Assembly: GCA_029984035.1 (NCBI GenBank)
Contig: JASBYJ010000002.1
Coordinates: 1 to 64,000, forward strand
Direction: 5' to 3'
Origin: Conchiformibius sp.
GTDB taxonomy: Bacteria; Pseudomonadota; Gammaproteobacteria; Burkholderiales; Neisseriaceae
DNA length: 64,000 bases
Of this stretch, positions 25,470 through 33,622 are shown in pieces (position 1 is the first letter of the stretch; each line of letters begins with the position of its first letter). Both the position numbers and the translations under genes were made by a program. The notes under the pieces are model-generated. The model did not search any database. It was not told where the DNA came from and worked only from the letters and a program-made list of their open reading frames with translations.

Positions 25470-26765
25470 TCAATCGGCAGAAAGTGTCGAAAATACGCGG
25501 AAATAGTCGGGGAAAGTTTTGTGCGTGCATTTGGGGTCGTTGATTTCAATAGGTACGCCGAGCAGCGAAACCAGTGAAAAACACATGGCTATGCGGTGGT
25601 CGTCATAGGTGTCGATGCGGGCGTTCGGTGTGAGCTGCGGCGGCGGAGTGATGCGGATACTGTCGGGGCGTTCTTCTACGGCGGCACCGACTTTGCGCAA
25701 TTCTGTCGCCATGGCGGCTATGCGGTCGGTTTCCTTAACGCGCCATGAGCCGATATTGCGCAGAGTGCAGGGAGCATCGGCGGCGAGTGCGACAACGGCA
25801 AGGGTCATGGCTGCATCGGGAATGTGGTTGGCGTCCAAATCAAATGCGCGTATGGCTTGGTTGGGTCGGCGTGAAACTTGGATGAAGTTGTCGCCCCATG
25901 CGACATCGGCGCCGATTTTTTCCAATTCCAATGCAAAGGCGGTATCGCCTTGAATGGCGTGCCTGCCTATTCCTTCTACTTTTATCGGAACGCCCGACAG
26001 CAGGCCGGCGGCAAGAAAATAAGACGCGCTGGAGGCATCGCCTTCTATATGCAGGATTTCGGGGGAAGTGTAGCGGCTGCCTGAAGGAATGTGAAAGCTT
26101 CGGTAATGGTTGTTGGTTACGGTAACGCCAAATTTTTCCATTAAATTCAGCGTAATATCTATATACGGCTTGGAAATCAGTCCGCCTTCTATCTGTATTT
26201 GGTATGCGTTGCCCGTGAGAGGCAGGGCCATCAGCAGTGCGGTGAGAAACTGGCTGGAAACATTGCCTTTTACAGATAGGATGCGGTTGCCGTTGTCGTG
26301 AAAATGGCCGATGCGTAGCGGCGGGTATCCTGTTTTGTCCGAATAGCGGATATCGGCGCCTGCATTGAGCAGGGCATCGACCAAATCGCCGATGGGGCGT
26401 TCGTGCATGCGCGGGATGCCGTGCAGATGGTAGTCGCCGCCTAAAACGGCCAAAGCTGCGGTGAGCGGGCGGAAGGCCGTGCCTGCGTTGCCGAGGAACA
26501 AGTCGGCAGACGGTTGCGGGAAGCGTCCGCCTTGTCCGTGTACGTTCAGGCAGCCGTCAGCAGTGTGTTCTATCGGTATCCCCAGCGTGTGCAGTGCTTC
26601 GAGCATACGTTCGGTATCGTCCGAACGAAGCAGGGAGCGGATTTGGCATTGGTTGTGGGACAGGGCTGCAAGCAGCAGGCAGCGGTTGCTGATGCTTTTC
26701 GAGCCGGGTAGGGTGATAGTGGACGGCCGGACGCTGATGGGATTGAGGCGGATGAATTCGGTCAT
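25470..26765 (-). CDS. aroA: 3-phosphoshikimate 1-carboxyvinyltransferase (EPSP synthase)
   Basis: The shikimate pathway step that transfers enolpyruvate from PEP to shikimate-3-phosphate. The 431 residues show the N-terminal signature LPGSKSISNRCLLLAAL (about 19-35) and LFLGNAGTAFRPLTAAL, the LxGNAGTAxRxL motif of class I enzymes. KGNVSSQFLTALLMALP and the second signature RVKETDRIAAMATEL (about 345) are also present. Class I, glyphosate-sensitive type by motif. ATG at 26765 is chosen over an upstream in-frame start since members begin MTEFIRL-like. Confidence 0.95.
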   Translation of the reverse strand: MTEFIRLNPISVRPSTITLPGSKSISNRCLLLAALSHNQCQIRSLLRSDDTERMLEALHTLGIPIEHTADGCLNVHGQGGRFPQPSADLFLGNAGTAFRPLTAALAVLGGDYHLHGIPRMHERPIGDLVDALLNAGADIRYSDKTGYPPLRIGHFHDNGNRILSVKGNVSSQFLTALLMALPLTGNAYQIQIEGGLISKPYIDITLNLMEKFGVTVTNNHYRSFHIPSGSRYTSPEILHIEGDASSASYFLAAGLLSGVPIKVEGIGRHAIQGDTAFALELEKIGADVAWGDNFIQVSRRPNQAIRAFDLDANHIPDAAMTLAVVALAADAPCTLRNIGSWRVKETDRIAAMATELRKVGAAVEERPDSIRITPPPQLTPNARIDTYDDHRIAMCFSLVSLLGVPIEINDPKCTHKTFPDYFRVFSTLSAD

Positions 26766-26862
26766 GATATGCGGGAAGGAGTGCAATGGGTCGGGGAGAT
26801 ATTTCAGGCTGCCTGAAAGAAACTGCCGCATTTGTTATAAAAGCAAATGCGGCAATAGTGTT

Positions 26863-28308
26863 TTAAGGTTTGGATAAAACCAGAGCGACAAACAGGGCGT
26901 TGCCTTTGCGCAGAATGAGCAGCGGAATGTTTTGTCCGGCAGCCGACATGGCTTGTTTGAATTCTTCCTGATTGTGTACCGGTATTCCGCCCACTTCGGC
27001 AATCACGTCGCCGCGCATCAATCCTGCCCGTGCGGCCGCGCCGTGTGCTTGGCGGATAACCAAACGGTTGCCGTTGTAGTTGTTTTCCACGGAAATCGTC
27101 ATGCCTGCTTCGGGAAACTCGAATGTGTCGATACGGCTTGATTCGGGTTCGTATTTGTTGTAAGGCATATTGTTGTCTTCGCCTGCCGAGGCAAGCGTTA
27201 CTTTGAGTTCTATGGTTTCACCTTTGCGCCATACGCCTAAAACCACTTCTTTGCCCGGCGCCATAGCTCCGATTGTCATGGGCAAGTGGTTGGAAGAGCG
27301 CACTTCTTCGCCGTTAACGCTTCGGATGATGTCGCCTGCCTGTAAGCCGCCTTTTTTGGCCGGGCTGTTGGGCAGAACCTGTGAAACCAGCGCACCGGTG
27401 GGTTTGTCCAAACCGAAAGATTGCGCCAGATTATAGTTCACTTCTTGGATGATAACGCCCAATTGTCCGCGCCGAACGGTGCCCGTGGTTTTCAATTGTT
27501 CCGCTACGTTCATCGCTATATCAATCGGAATGGCAAAGGAAATGCCCATAAATCCGCCGCTGCGGCTGTAAATTTGCGAATTGATGCCGATGACCTGGCC
27601 TTTTAAGTTAAACAAGGGGCCGCCGGAATTGCCCGGGTTTACCGCAACATCGGTTTGGATAAACGGAGTGTATTGTTCATAGGGCAGGCTGCGGTTTTTG
27701 GCGGAAACAATGCCGGCGGTTACGCTGTTGTCAAAACCGAAAGGTGCGCCGATGGCCGCCACCCATTCGCCTGATTTTAATTCGTTGGGGTTGCCGATTT
27801 TGGCAACGGGCAAATCATCGGCTTCGATTTTCAGCAGGGCGATGTCGGATTTCTGGTCTTTGCCGATGAGTTTGGCGGGGTATTCGCGTTTGTCGTTCAA
27901 AGTTACCCTGATAGTGTGTGCGGAAGACACCACATGTGCGTTAGTCAGCAGATAACCATCGCTGCTGATGATAACGCCCGAACCGAAATTGGCCGTATTC
28001 CTGTCGTCTTGATAAGGATCCATCGGCAGCATGCGGCGGAAAAGGTCGGCAAAGGCGTCTTCACCCATGTCGCTTCCTTTATTGTCTTCCGGTATGGTTT
28101 GGATGTGTACCACCGCGCCGCCTTCACGAGCCACCAATTCCGTAAAGTCGGGCAACAACATGCCTACCGTGCCGTCTGTTTTAGGCGGTTCTACTTGGGT
28201 AACAAAAGCATCGTTTTGCTTTTCCGTATTCTTTTCGCTGCCGCCCCATTGGCAGGCGGACAAAACCAATACGGCCAGTAATGCACTGTTGCGGATGATT
28301 TTTTTCAT
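26863..28308 (-). CDS. Do-family (HtrA/DegP-like) serine protease with a lipobox
   Basis: A periplasmic quality-control protease of 481 residues. The catalytic triad is visible: His in LLTNAHVVSSA, Asp in KSDIALLKI, Ser in NPGNSGGPLFNLKGQ. Two PDZ domains follow (about 290-375 and 395-480, each with GLxxGDxI-type motifs: GGLQAGDIIRSVNGEE, AGLMRGDVIAEVGG). The N-terminus MKKIIRNSALLAVLVLSACQ has a lipobox LSAC, predicting a lipid-anchored protease, unlike the soluble E. coli DegP. ATG at 28308 fixes this signal. It lies 23 bases after the YgjP-like gene. Confidence 0.9.
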   Translation of the reverse strand: MKKIIRNSALLAVLVLSACQWGGSEKNTEKQNDAFVTQVEPPKTDGTVGMLLPDFTELVAREGGAVVHIQTIPEDNKGSDMGEDAFADLFRRMLPMDPYQDDRNTANFGSGVIISSDGYLLTNAHVVSSAHTIRVTLNDKREYPAKLIGKDQKSDIALLKIEADDLPVAKIGNPNELKSGEWVAAIGAPFGFDNSVTAGIVSAKNRSLPYEQYTPFIQTDVAVNPGNSGGPLFNLKGQVIGINSQIYSRSGGFMGISFAIPIDIAMNVAEQLKTTGTVRRGQLGVIIQEVNYNLAQSFGLDKPTGALVSQVLPNSPAKKGGLQAGDIIRSVNGEEVRSSNHLPMTIGAMAPGKEVVLGVWRKGETIELKVTLASAGEDNNMPYNKYEPESSRIDTFEFPEAGMTISVENNYNGNRLVIRQAHGAAARAGLMRGDVIAEVGGIPVHNQEEFKQAMSAAGQNIPLLILRKGNALFVALVLSKP

Positions 28309-28331
28309 AACTGTGATTTTCCTGTCGAATA

Positions 28332-29024
28332 TCAATCTAATAAGAACAATTCCTTGCCGTGTGCTTTCAACCATGCCGCAGCACTATCGGTATAGGGGGT
28401 GCAACGGCGGAGCATTTTCCAGAAACCGGTGCTGTGGTTCGGGTGGACCAGATGGCAGAGTTCGTGCCTGCATACATAGTCCTGCACGTATTCGGGTGCG
28501 CCTATCAAACGCCAGTTTAAACGGATGCCGCCAGTGCTGCGGCAGACACCCCAAAAACTTCCGGCGCGGCTTAATGCGGTTTTGGCGGGATAAAGCTGCA
28601 ACTTGCGGCTGTGTGCCGCCAGTTTGGGCAAAAGTACCGCAGTTGCCTCTTGAAACAGATAAGAGCGCAACAGAAGGCGTTGCCGTGCGGTGTCGTATTG
28701 TTCGGGCAGCCTGAATGTGGTTGCGGCTGCGTCAAAAAACAAGTCCGGTTCGGAATGAACGGCGATGCGGCAATGTCGTCCCATAAACCAAATATGTTCA
28801 GGCAGCGTTTTGGTGTCGGGAAAATGGGCGCGGCTTAGGGCTTTTTGCAACAGGGAGGTGTGTGCGTCCAGCCACTCGGTTAATTGTTTGCCGGTCAGCC
28901 AAGGCGGTATGCTCAATTGCAAACCGCCGCTTCGGTGTGCGCGGATAATGATGTTTTTCTTGGCGGTGCGGCGGATATGCAACGCTATCGTGCTGCCTGA
29001 AAGCGTGTATTGTACAACGTTCAC
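28332..29024 (-). CDS. YgjP-like zinc metallopeptidase domain protein (SprT/M48-like)
   Basis: A 230-residue protein of the YgjP (DUF45) family. It has the zinc-binding HELCHLVHPNHS segment (about 189-200) with Glu as general base, preceded by NWRLIGAPEYVQDYVCRHE, and an N-terminal beta domain (IRRTAKKNIIIRAHRSGGLQLSIP). Members are predicted hydrolases, sometimes linked to restriction loci. Here the neighbours are mltG and the Deg protease, on the same strand and closely spaced. Substrate unknown. Confidence 0.85.
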   Translation of the reverse strand: MNVVQYTLSGSTIALHIRRTAKKNIIIRAHRSGGLQLSIPPWLTGKQLTEWLDAHTSLLQKALSRAHFPDTKTLPEHIWFMGRHCRIAVHSEPDLFFDAAATTFRLPEQYDTARQRLLLRSYLFQEATAVLLPKLAAHSRKLQLYPAKTALSRAGSFWGVCRSTGGIRLNWRLIGAPEYVQDYVCRHELCHLVHPNHSTGFWKMLRRCTPYTDSAAAWLKAHGKELFLLD

Positions 29025-29029
29025 AGGAT

Positions 29030-30025
29030 TTATTTCTTTAAAATATAGCGGCGGACGGCGGCGTTATGTTCTTGCAGGTTGTGGCTGAATTGGCTTTTGC
29101 CCGTGCCGTCCTGACGTGAAACGAAGTAAAGGTATTGCGCATCGGAAGGATGTGCGGCTGCCTGAAGGGCGGCACGTCCAGGGAGTGCTATCGGTGTGGG
29201 CGTCAGTCCGTGGCGGGTGTAGGTGTTATAGGGGGTGTCGCGTTCTAAATCGGAGCGGCGGATGTTGCCTTGATAGGCGTCGCCCATGCCGTAGATAACG
29301 GTAGGGTCGGTTTGCAGACGCATATTTATGGCAAGGCGGTTGCGGAATACGGCGGAAATGTCGGCCCGGTCTGCGGCGTGTCCGGTTTCTTTTTCAATGA
29401 TGCTGGCCATAATCAGCAGCTCGTAGGGAGTTTGATAGGGTAGGCCGGGTTGCCGTGTTGCCCATGCTTGCTCCAGTTCGCGCTGCATCAGGCGGTAGGC
29501 TGCCTGAAAAATTTGGATGTCGCTGCTTTCCGCGTCAATTTCGTAGGTGTCGGGGAAAAACATGCCTTCGGCGGCAAGCGGTGCGGCATCGGGTGAGATT
29601 TTGGCCATGAGTTCTGCATCGCTCAGTCGGGCAGTGTCGTGGCTGATGTTGTCGGTATCGTTGATGATACGGCGCATTTGGGCAAAGCGGACGCCTTCCG
29701 GAATCTGAATACGGATTTTGTCGGGAGTGTGTTCGTGCAGCAGCGTGAGAATCTGCCAAGCGGAAAGATTGTCGGGAAGTTTGTAGCTGCCGCTTTTGAG
29801 GGTTTCGTGCATACCTGCGGCATAGGCGGCTGAAAGCAGGATATGGCGGCTGTAAATTCTTCCGTCTGCTTCCAGCTTGCGTGCTACGGCAGACATGCCC
29901 TGACCTTTGTTGATGTTGAGTTTGTAGTCGGTGCCGTTGGTTTTGGGGGCGAACAGCAATGCGGCATAGATTGCCGCTGCTGCCGTGACGGACAGCAATA
30001 AGAGGCCGAACAGTCGTTTAAACAT
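29030..30025 (-). CDS. mltG: Endolytic murein transglycosylase
   Basis: An inner-membrane lytic transglycosylase (YceG family) that cleaves nascent glycan strands and probably sets strand length. The 331 residues have one N-terminal membrane helix (about 4-24), a LysM-like region (LNINKGQGMSAVARKL), and the YceG domain with catalytic Glu in LLIMASIIEKETG (about 216). NMRLQTDPTVIYG and DTPYNTYTRHGLTPTPIALPG are conserved motifs. ATG at 30025 is chosen over an extension that would be DUS-derived. It is 5 bases from the next gene. Confidence 0.93.
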   Translation of the reverse strand: MFKRLFGLLLLSVTAAAAIYAALLFAPKTNGTDYKLNINKGQGMSAVARKLEADGRIYSRHILLSAAYAAGMHETLKSGSYKLPDNLSAWQILTLLHEHTPDKIRIQIPEGVRFAQMRRIINDTDNISHDTARLSDAELMAKISPDAAPLAAEGMFFPDTYEIDAESSDIQIFQAAYRLMQRELEQAWATRQPGLPYQTPYELLIMASIIEKETGHAADRADISAVFRNRLAINMRLQTDPTVIYGMGDAYQGNIRRSDLERDTPYNTYTRHGLTPTPIALPGRAALQAAAHPSDAQYLYFVSRQDGTGKSQFSHNLQEHNAAVRRYILKK

Positions 30026-30123
30026 GGTAATACCGCTTTCAGGCAGCCAATCGGGAGCGGTCATTATAGAGAAATATCAAAAAAATCTGCAAATAAAAGT
30101 GCGGTTGTGGCATAATCCGCGCT

Positions 30124-30205
30124 TCGCCTGCCCGAAGGGGCGGGTTTCGGAGTTTGCGGCGGTGCTTTGCGCACTGTGCAAACTTGTCTGCCGCAAGGCG
30201 TGATT
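30124..30205 (+). promoter_or_regulatory. GC-rich structured leader of rpsO
   Basis: The leader contains CCTGCCC-GAAG-GGGCGGG (7-bp stem, about 30128-30145) and a second inverted segment, GTTTGCGGCGG... and GTGCAAACTTG, before the ribosome-binding site at about 30210-30218. S15 commonly represses its own mRNA through leader structure. That this leader does so is inference. Confidence 0.35.
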
Positions 30206-30226
30206 TTAATTTAGGAATATAATCAA

Positions 30227-30496
30227 ATGGCTCTGACCGTAGAACAAAAAGCGCAAATCGTCAAAGATTTCCAACGCAAAGAAGGCGATACCGGTTCTTC
30301 AGAAGTGCAAATCGCGCTGCTGACTTTCCGTATCAACGACTTGACTCCCCATTTTAAAGCCAACCCGAAAGACAAGCACAGCCGCCGCGGTTTGCTGAAA
30401 ATGGTGAGTGCGCGCCGCCGCTTGCTGGCTTATCTGCGCCGCACCGATGCGGATACCTACCGTAATGTGATTACCCGTTTGGGTCTGCGCAAATAA
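30227..30496 (+). CDS. rpsO: 30S ribosomal protein S15
   Basis: An 89-residue primary 16S rRNA-binding protein of the 30S platform. MALTVEQKAQIVKDFQRKEGDTGSSEVQIALLT is the family start, and HSRRGLLKMVSARRRLLAYL is the S15 signature. Full length. Its leader is structured and a DUS terminator follows. Confidence 0.98.
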   Translation: MALTVEQKAQIVKDFQRKEGDTGSSEVQIALLTFRINDLTPHFKANPKDKHSRRGLLKMVSARRRLLAYLRRTDADTYRNVITRLGLRK

Positions 30497-30511
30497 GCTT
30501 GGTTGCTACCG

Positions 30512-30548
30512 AAAAGGCTGCCTGAAAACTTTTCAGGCAGCCTTTTAT
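30512..30548 (+). terminator. Inverted-DUS terminator of rpsO
   Basis: AAAAGGCTGCCTGAAAA and TTTTCAGGCAGCCTTTT face each other over a single C, 15 bases after the rpsO stop. Confidence 0.85.
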
Positions 30549-30658
30549 CTGAATGGATTGTTTGACATCAATTAACGTTTTGGCTTTCTTTAATCGGTTA
30601 AAATGTCCGCTTTCTTTTTTCAGGCAGCAGAATCTGTCTTTTACCGGCTGTTTACGCA

Positions 30659-31333
30659 ATGAAAAAAAAGCTCACTTTACTATCGTTCTGCATGGTCTGC
30701 CCGTTGTGTTTTTGGATGGGCGGTTCGGTTTATGCCGCTCCGAATCCGGAAGAGGAGGATTTGTTGGGCGGATTTATCGCTAAGCATCAGTTGGGTTCTC
30801 CGCAAAACGAATCGGCGGACGGGCCGGCCGAAGGTATGGAAAAAGCGGATTTGGGCGAGTTTATCCGGAAGAACGTGAAAAAAGATGATGAGGGGCGGGT
30901 ACCTGCCGGCAGCGGCAAGCCCATTAGTAAAAAAGATGCGGATGATGTGATTGCAGGGGCGATGGGCTTTTTGGGCGTGGCATACCGTTTCGGCGGTACA
31001 ACGCCTTCCGGTTTCGATTGCAGCGGTTTTATGCAGTATGTGTTCAAACGCACGCTTGCCATCAATTTGCCGCGCACTTCGGCCGAACAGGCGACAGTCG
31101 GTGTGGCTGTGGAACGTGCGGATTTGCAGCCGGGCGATTTGGTATTTTTCCGCACGCAGGGCAAACGGATTTCCCATGTCGGGATGTATGTGGGCAACAA
31201 CCGTTTCATTCATTCACCGAGAACGGGGAAAAGCATTGAAATTTCTTCGCTTTCGCAAACATATTGGGATAGCCGTTATGCTATGGCCAGGCGGGTGAAG
31301 CGTCATGATGCCAAATCGTTTGTGAAAAAATAG
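30659..31333 (+). CDS. NlpC/P60 (C40) peptidoglycan endopeptidase
   Basis: A 224-residue secreted cell-wall hydrolase. The signal peptide is at about 1-26 (ending SVYA). A charged, low-complexity stretch follows, then a C-terminal NlpC/P60 domain. Its catalytic Cys is in SGFDCSGFMQYVF (about 120), His in RISHVGMYVGNNRFIHSP, and a third polar residue follows. LQPGDLVFF is typical. The family cuts D-gamma-Glu-mDap bonds. Two hydrolases (this and mltG) flank rpsO. The next small gene starts 12 bases on, so the two are likely co-transcribed. Confidence 0.9.
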   Translation: MKKKLTLLSFCMVCPLCFWMGGSVYAAPNPEEEDLLGGFIAKHQLGSPQNESADGPAEGMEKADLGEFIRKNVKKDDEGRVPAGSGKPISKKDADDVIAGAMGFLGVAYRFGGTTPSGFDCSGFMQYVFKRTLAINLPRTSAEQATVGVAVERADLQPGDLVFFRTQGKRISHVGMYVGNNRFIHSPRTGKSIEISSLSQTYWDSRYAMARRVKRHDAKSFVKK

Positions 31334-31345
31334 GTTGTTGAAATT

Positions 31346-31558
31346 ATGCCGCGTCCCGATATGCCGAAATGGTACGATGCCGATGGGCAACCCGTTTCCT
31401 GTACCGAAAAAATCAAGGTGATGAACCAGAATATGGACGAGCTTTATCAGATGGCTCAAGATGCGTTTGAAGATGCTTTGCTGATGGGTTGCACGGAAGG
31501 GCAGCTGCGCGATTATTTTGCCGAGTTGATAGCGTCTGTGGAAAACCCTTATGAATAA
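31346..31558 (+). CDS. Small conserved-looking protein, unknown function
   Basis: A 70-residue acidic protein (MPRPDMPKWYDADGQPVSC...) with no recognised domain and no membrane segment. It is mostly helical, with many Asp, Glu and Met. It begins 12 bases after the NlpC/P60 gene on the same strand and is followed by a DUS pair, so it is probably translated. Function cannot be told. Confidence 0.6.
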   Translation: MPRPDMPKWYDADGQPVSCTEKIKVMNQNMDELYQMAQDAFEDALLMGCTEGQLRDYFAELIASVENPYE

Positions 31559-31595
31559 ATCGGTCGGGTTTTCCATCTATCTATAATAAACAGTC

Positions 31596-31627
31596 GGGCT
31601 GCCTGAAAGGTTCAGGCAGCCTGAAAC
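31596..31627. terminator. Inverted-DUS pair upstream of dnaQ
   Basis: GGCTGCCTGAA and TTCAGGCAGCC are separated by AGG. The pair lies 15 bases before dnaQ, after the small unknown gene, and may end that transcript or lie in the dnaQ leader. Confidence 0.5.
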
Positions 31628-31641
31628 GCGGACGGAAGATT

Positions 31642-32379
31642 ATGCAACACAGACAAATTATTCTTGATACCGAAACCACCGGTTTTGATGCCGATTTGCC
31701 GGACAATCCCGACCGCATTATCGAATTTGCCGGTTTGGAAATGACGGCGCGGCAGTTCACAGGAGCCAGCCTGCATTTGTATATTCATCCGCAGCGCGAT
31801 ATTCCCGAAGCGGCAGCGGCGGTGCACGGCATCACTTTGGAGCAACTGGAAGGAAAACCTGTCTTCGCCGAAGTGGCGCAGCAGATTTTTGATTTTATCA
31901 AAGGCGCCGAACTGATTATCCATAATGCGCCTTTCGATACCCGCTTTTTGAATGCGGAATTCAGGCGGGTGGGGCTGCCTGAAGTGGAAACGGTGTGTAC
32001 GGTTACCGATACTCTGGCGATGGCGCGGCAGCGTTATCCGGGGCAGAAGAATTCTTTGGACGCTTTGTGTACCCGTTTGGGCGTTGACCGCAGCAAACGG
32101 GTATTGCACGGCGCATTGATAGACTGCGAACTGTTGGGCGGCGTATATCTGTCGATGACGCGCAGCCAGTTTAGTCTGACGGACGGTTTTGAAGAGGAGC
32201 AAGACGGTCAGGCGGCTTTTCAGGCAGCCTCTTCGGCGCCTTCAGAGCGTCCGAAACATTTGAAAGTAGTGATGGCGAGCGATGAGGAAAATGCCGCACA
32301 CGAGCAGTATCTGGACGGTTTGGATAAGGCTGCGCCCGATGGCTGTTTGTACCGTAAAAACGCGGATGTGCAGGCATGA
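31642..32379 (+). CDS. dnaQ: DNA polymerase III epsilon subunit (proofreading exonuclease)
   Basis: The 3'-5' exonuclease of the replicative polymerase. The 245 residues hold ExoI (ILDTETTGFD, about 7-16), ExoII (IIHNAPFDTRFLN, about 93-105) and ExoIII (HGALIDCELLGGVY, His and Asp, about 155-168), the DEDDh layout. The C-terminal tail after about residue 185 is poorly conserved and includes a DUS-encoded AFQAASSAPS. It overlaps ispD by 4 bases (ATGA). Confidence 0.94.
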   Translation: MQHRQIILDTETTGFDADLPDNPDRIIEFAGLEMTARQFTGASLHLYIHPQRDIPEAAAAVHGITLEQLEGKPVFAEVAQQIFDFIKGAELIIHNAPFDTRFLNAEFRRVGLPEVETVCTVTDTLAMARQRYPGQKNSLDALCTRLGVDRSKRVLHGALIDCELLGGVYLSMTRSQFSLTDGFEEEQDGQAAFQAASSAPSERPKHLKVVMASDEENAAHEQYLDGLDKAAPDGCLYRKNADVQA

Positions 32380-33071
32380 AATATACGGTTTTGATTCCTG
32401 CTGCGGGCAGCGGAAGCCGTTTTGGTTCGGTTGTGCCGAAGCAGTATGTTTCTGTGTGCGGCAAACCGGTTTTGCAGCATACCTTGGATTTGTTTGCCGC
32501 CGATGAGCGGATTGGGCGGATTGCCGTAGTGATTTCGCCGCAGGACGAATGGTTTGACGGATGCATCCGCTTGCCGGCGCATGCGCTGGTGTTTCGTAAA
32601 GGAGGGGACAGCCGCGCCGAAACCGTTGCCAACGGTTTGGCTGCTTTGGCGGATAGGGAACCTCATTTGGCTGAAGGTTGGGTTTTGGTGCATGATGCGG
32701 CGCGCTGCTGTTTGCCGCGAGAGGCTTTAAACCGCTTGTTTACCGCAATCGGACAGGGTGCGGACGGGGCAGTGTTGGCGGTGAAGGTAACCGACACGGT
32801 GAAATATCAGGACGGGCGGCAGCGTATCAGTCATACGGTGCCGCGTGATGCTTTGTGGCAGGCGCAAACACCGCAAGCGTTTCCTTTTGCTCTGTTGCGG
32901 CACGCATTGTCGGCCGTGCCTTTGGCGGAAATCACCGATGAAGCATCGGCAGCGGAGCGTTTGGGTGTCCGCCCCTTATTGGTGGAAGGCGACAGCCGCA
33001 ATATCAAGCTGACCCATTCGTCTGATTTGTCTTTGGCGGAGTGGTTGCTGCAAACGCAGTCGGGCGGGTGA
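32376..33071 (+). CDS. ispD: 2-C-methyl-D-erythritol 4-phosphate cytidylyltransferase
   Basis: A MEP-pathway enzyme making CDP-methylerythritol. The 231 residues show the nucleotide-binding LIPAAGSGSRFGSVVPKQY (about 5-23) with Arg/Lys catalytic residues, VHDAARCCLP (CTP/Mg site), and TPQAFPFALL; DSRNIKLT is near the end. It overlaps dnaQ. ispF, which often follows ispD, is not here. A DUS terminator and the repeat array come next. ispG of the same pathway is at 43.2 kb. Confidence 0.95.
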   Translation: MKYTVLIPAAGSGSRFGSVVPKQYVSVCGKPVLQHTLDLFAADERIGRIAVVISPQDEWFDGCIRLPAHALVFRKGGDSRAETVANGLAALADREPHLAEGWVLVHDAARCCLPREALNRLFTAIGQGADGAVLAVKVTDTVKYQDGRQRISHTVPRDALWQAQTPQAFPFALLRHALSAVPLAEITDEASAAERLGVRPLLVEGDSRNIKLTHSSDLSLAEWLLQTQSGG

Positions 33072-33086
33072 GAGTTTAGTGGTCAT

Positions 33087-33118
33087 AAAGGCTGCCTGAA
33101 AGTTTTCAGGCAGCCTTT
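33087..33118 (+). terminator. Inverted-DUS terminator of ispD
   Basis: AAAGGCTGCCTGAAA and TTTCAGGCAGCCTTT pair with a short loop 16 bases after ispD. It ends 4 bases before the first repeat of the array and separates the two. Confidence 0.8.
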
Positions 33119-33121
33119 CGT

Positions 33122-33622
33122 GCTATCGGATGTGGGGACGAAGCGATGCATTGTGAAAATCGCGCCGGCCGTTACCCTCTCAAGCGGCGTGTTATCGAAT
33201 GGTGATGAAGTGATGTATTGTGAAATAAGCGGGTAGGCTGCCTGAAAACAAACTTTGTTATCGAATAGTAGTGAAATGATGTATTGTGAAGTCAAAAACA
33301 CGCTGCCGTTGCGGATTGGGAAGTTATCGAATAGTGATGAAATGATGTATTGTGAAGTGCACATGGTTGGCAACACCCAAAGACAATAGTTATCGAATAG
33401 TGGTGAAATGATGTATTGTGAAGTCTAGATTAAACCGTTAAGGAACAGCGATGAGTTATCGAATAGTGATGAAGTAATGTATTGTGAAGTAAATCATTCA
33501 AACAATACAAACCGTCTTCAGTTATCGAATAGTGATGAAGTAATGTATTGTGAAGTTTTAGATTTTAAAATGCGTTTGCAGGCGGAGTTATCGAATAGTG
33601 ATGAAGTAATGTATTGTGAAGT
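33122..33622. CRISPR. CRISPR-like array: 7 regular 36-bp repeats plus one degenerate, spacers 30 bp, no cas genes in window
   Basis: Repeats begin at 33191, 33257, 33323, 33389, 33455, 33521 and 33587, an exact 66-base period. Each is 36 bases, starting GTTATCGAATAG and ending GTATTGTGAAGT in the three right-hand copies. The spacers (30 bases each) are all different. A degenerate copy with a 2-base insertion sits at 33122-33159 with a 31-base spacer. Repeats drift from right (identical at 33455, 33521, 33587) to left, which suggests the leader lies at the right end. The repeat is not palindromic and does not match the neisserial type II-C repeat (GTTGTAGCTCCC...). The 36/30 geometry fits class 2 systems (II-C, V, VI-B). 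No cas1, cas2 or effector is encoded nearby. The array sits between ispD and gluP. Confidence 0.85.
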
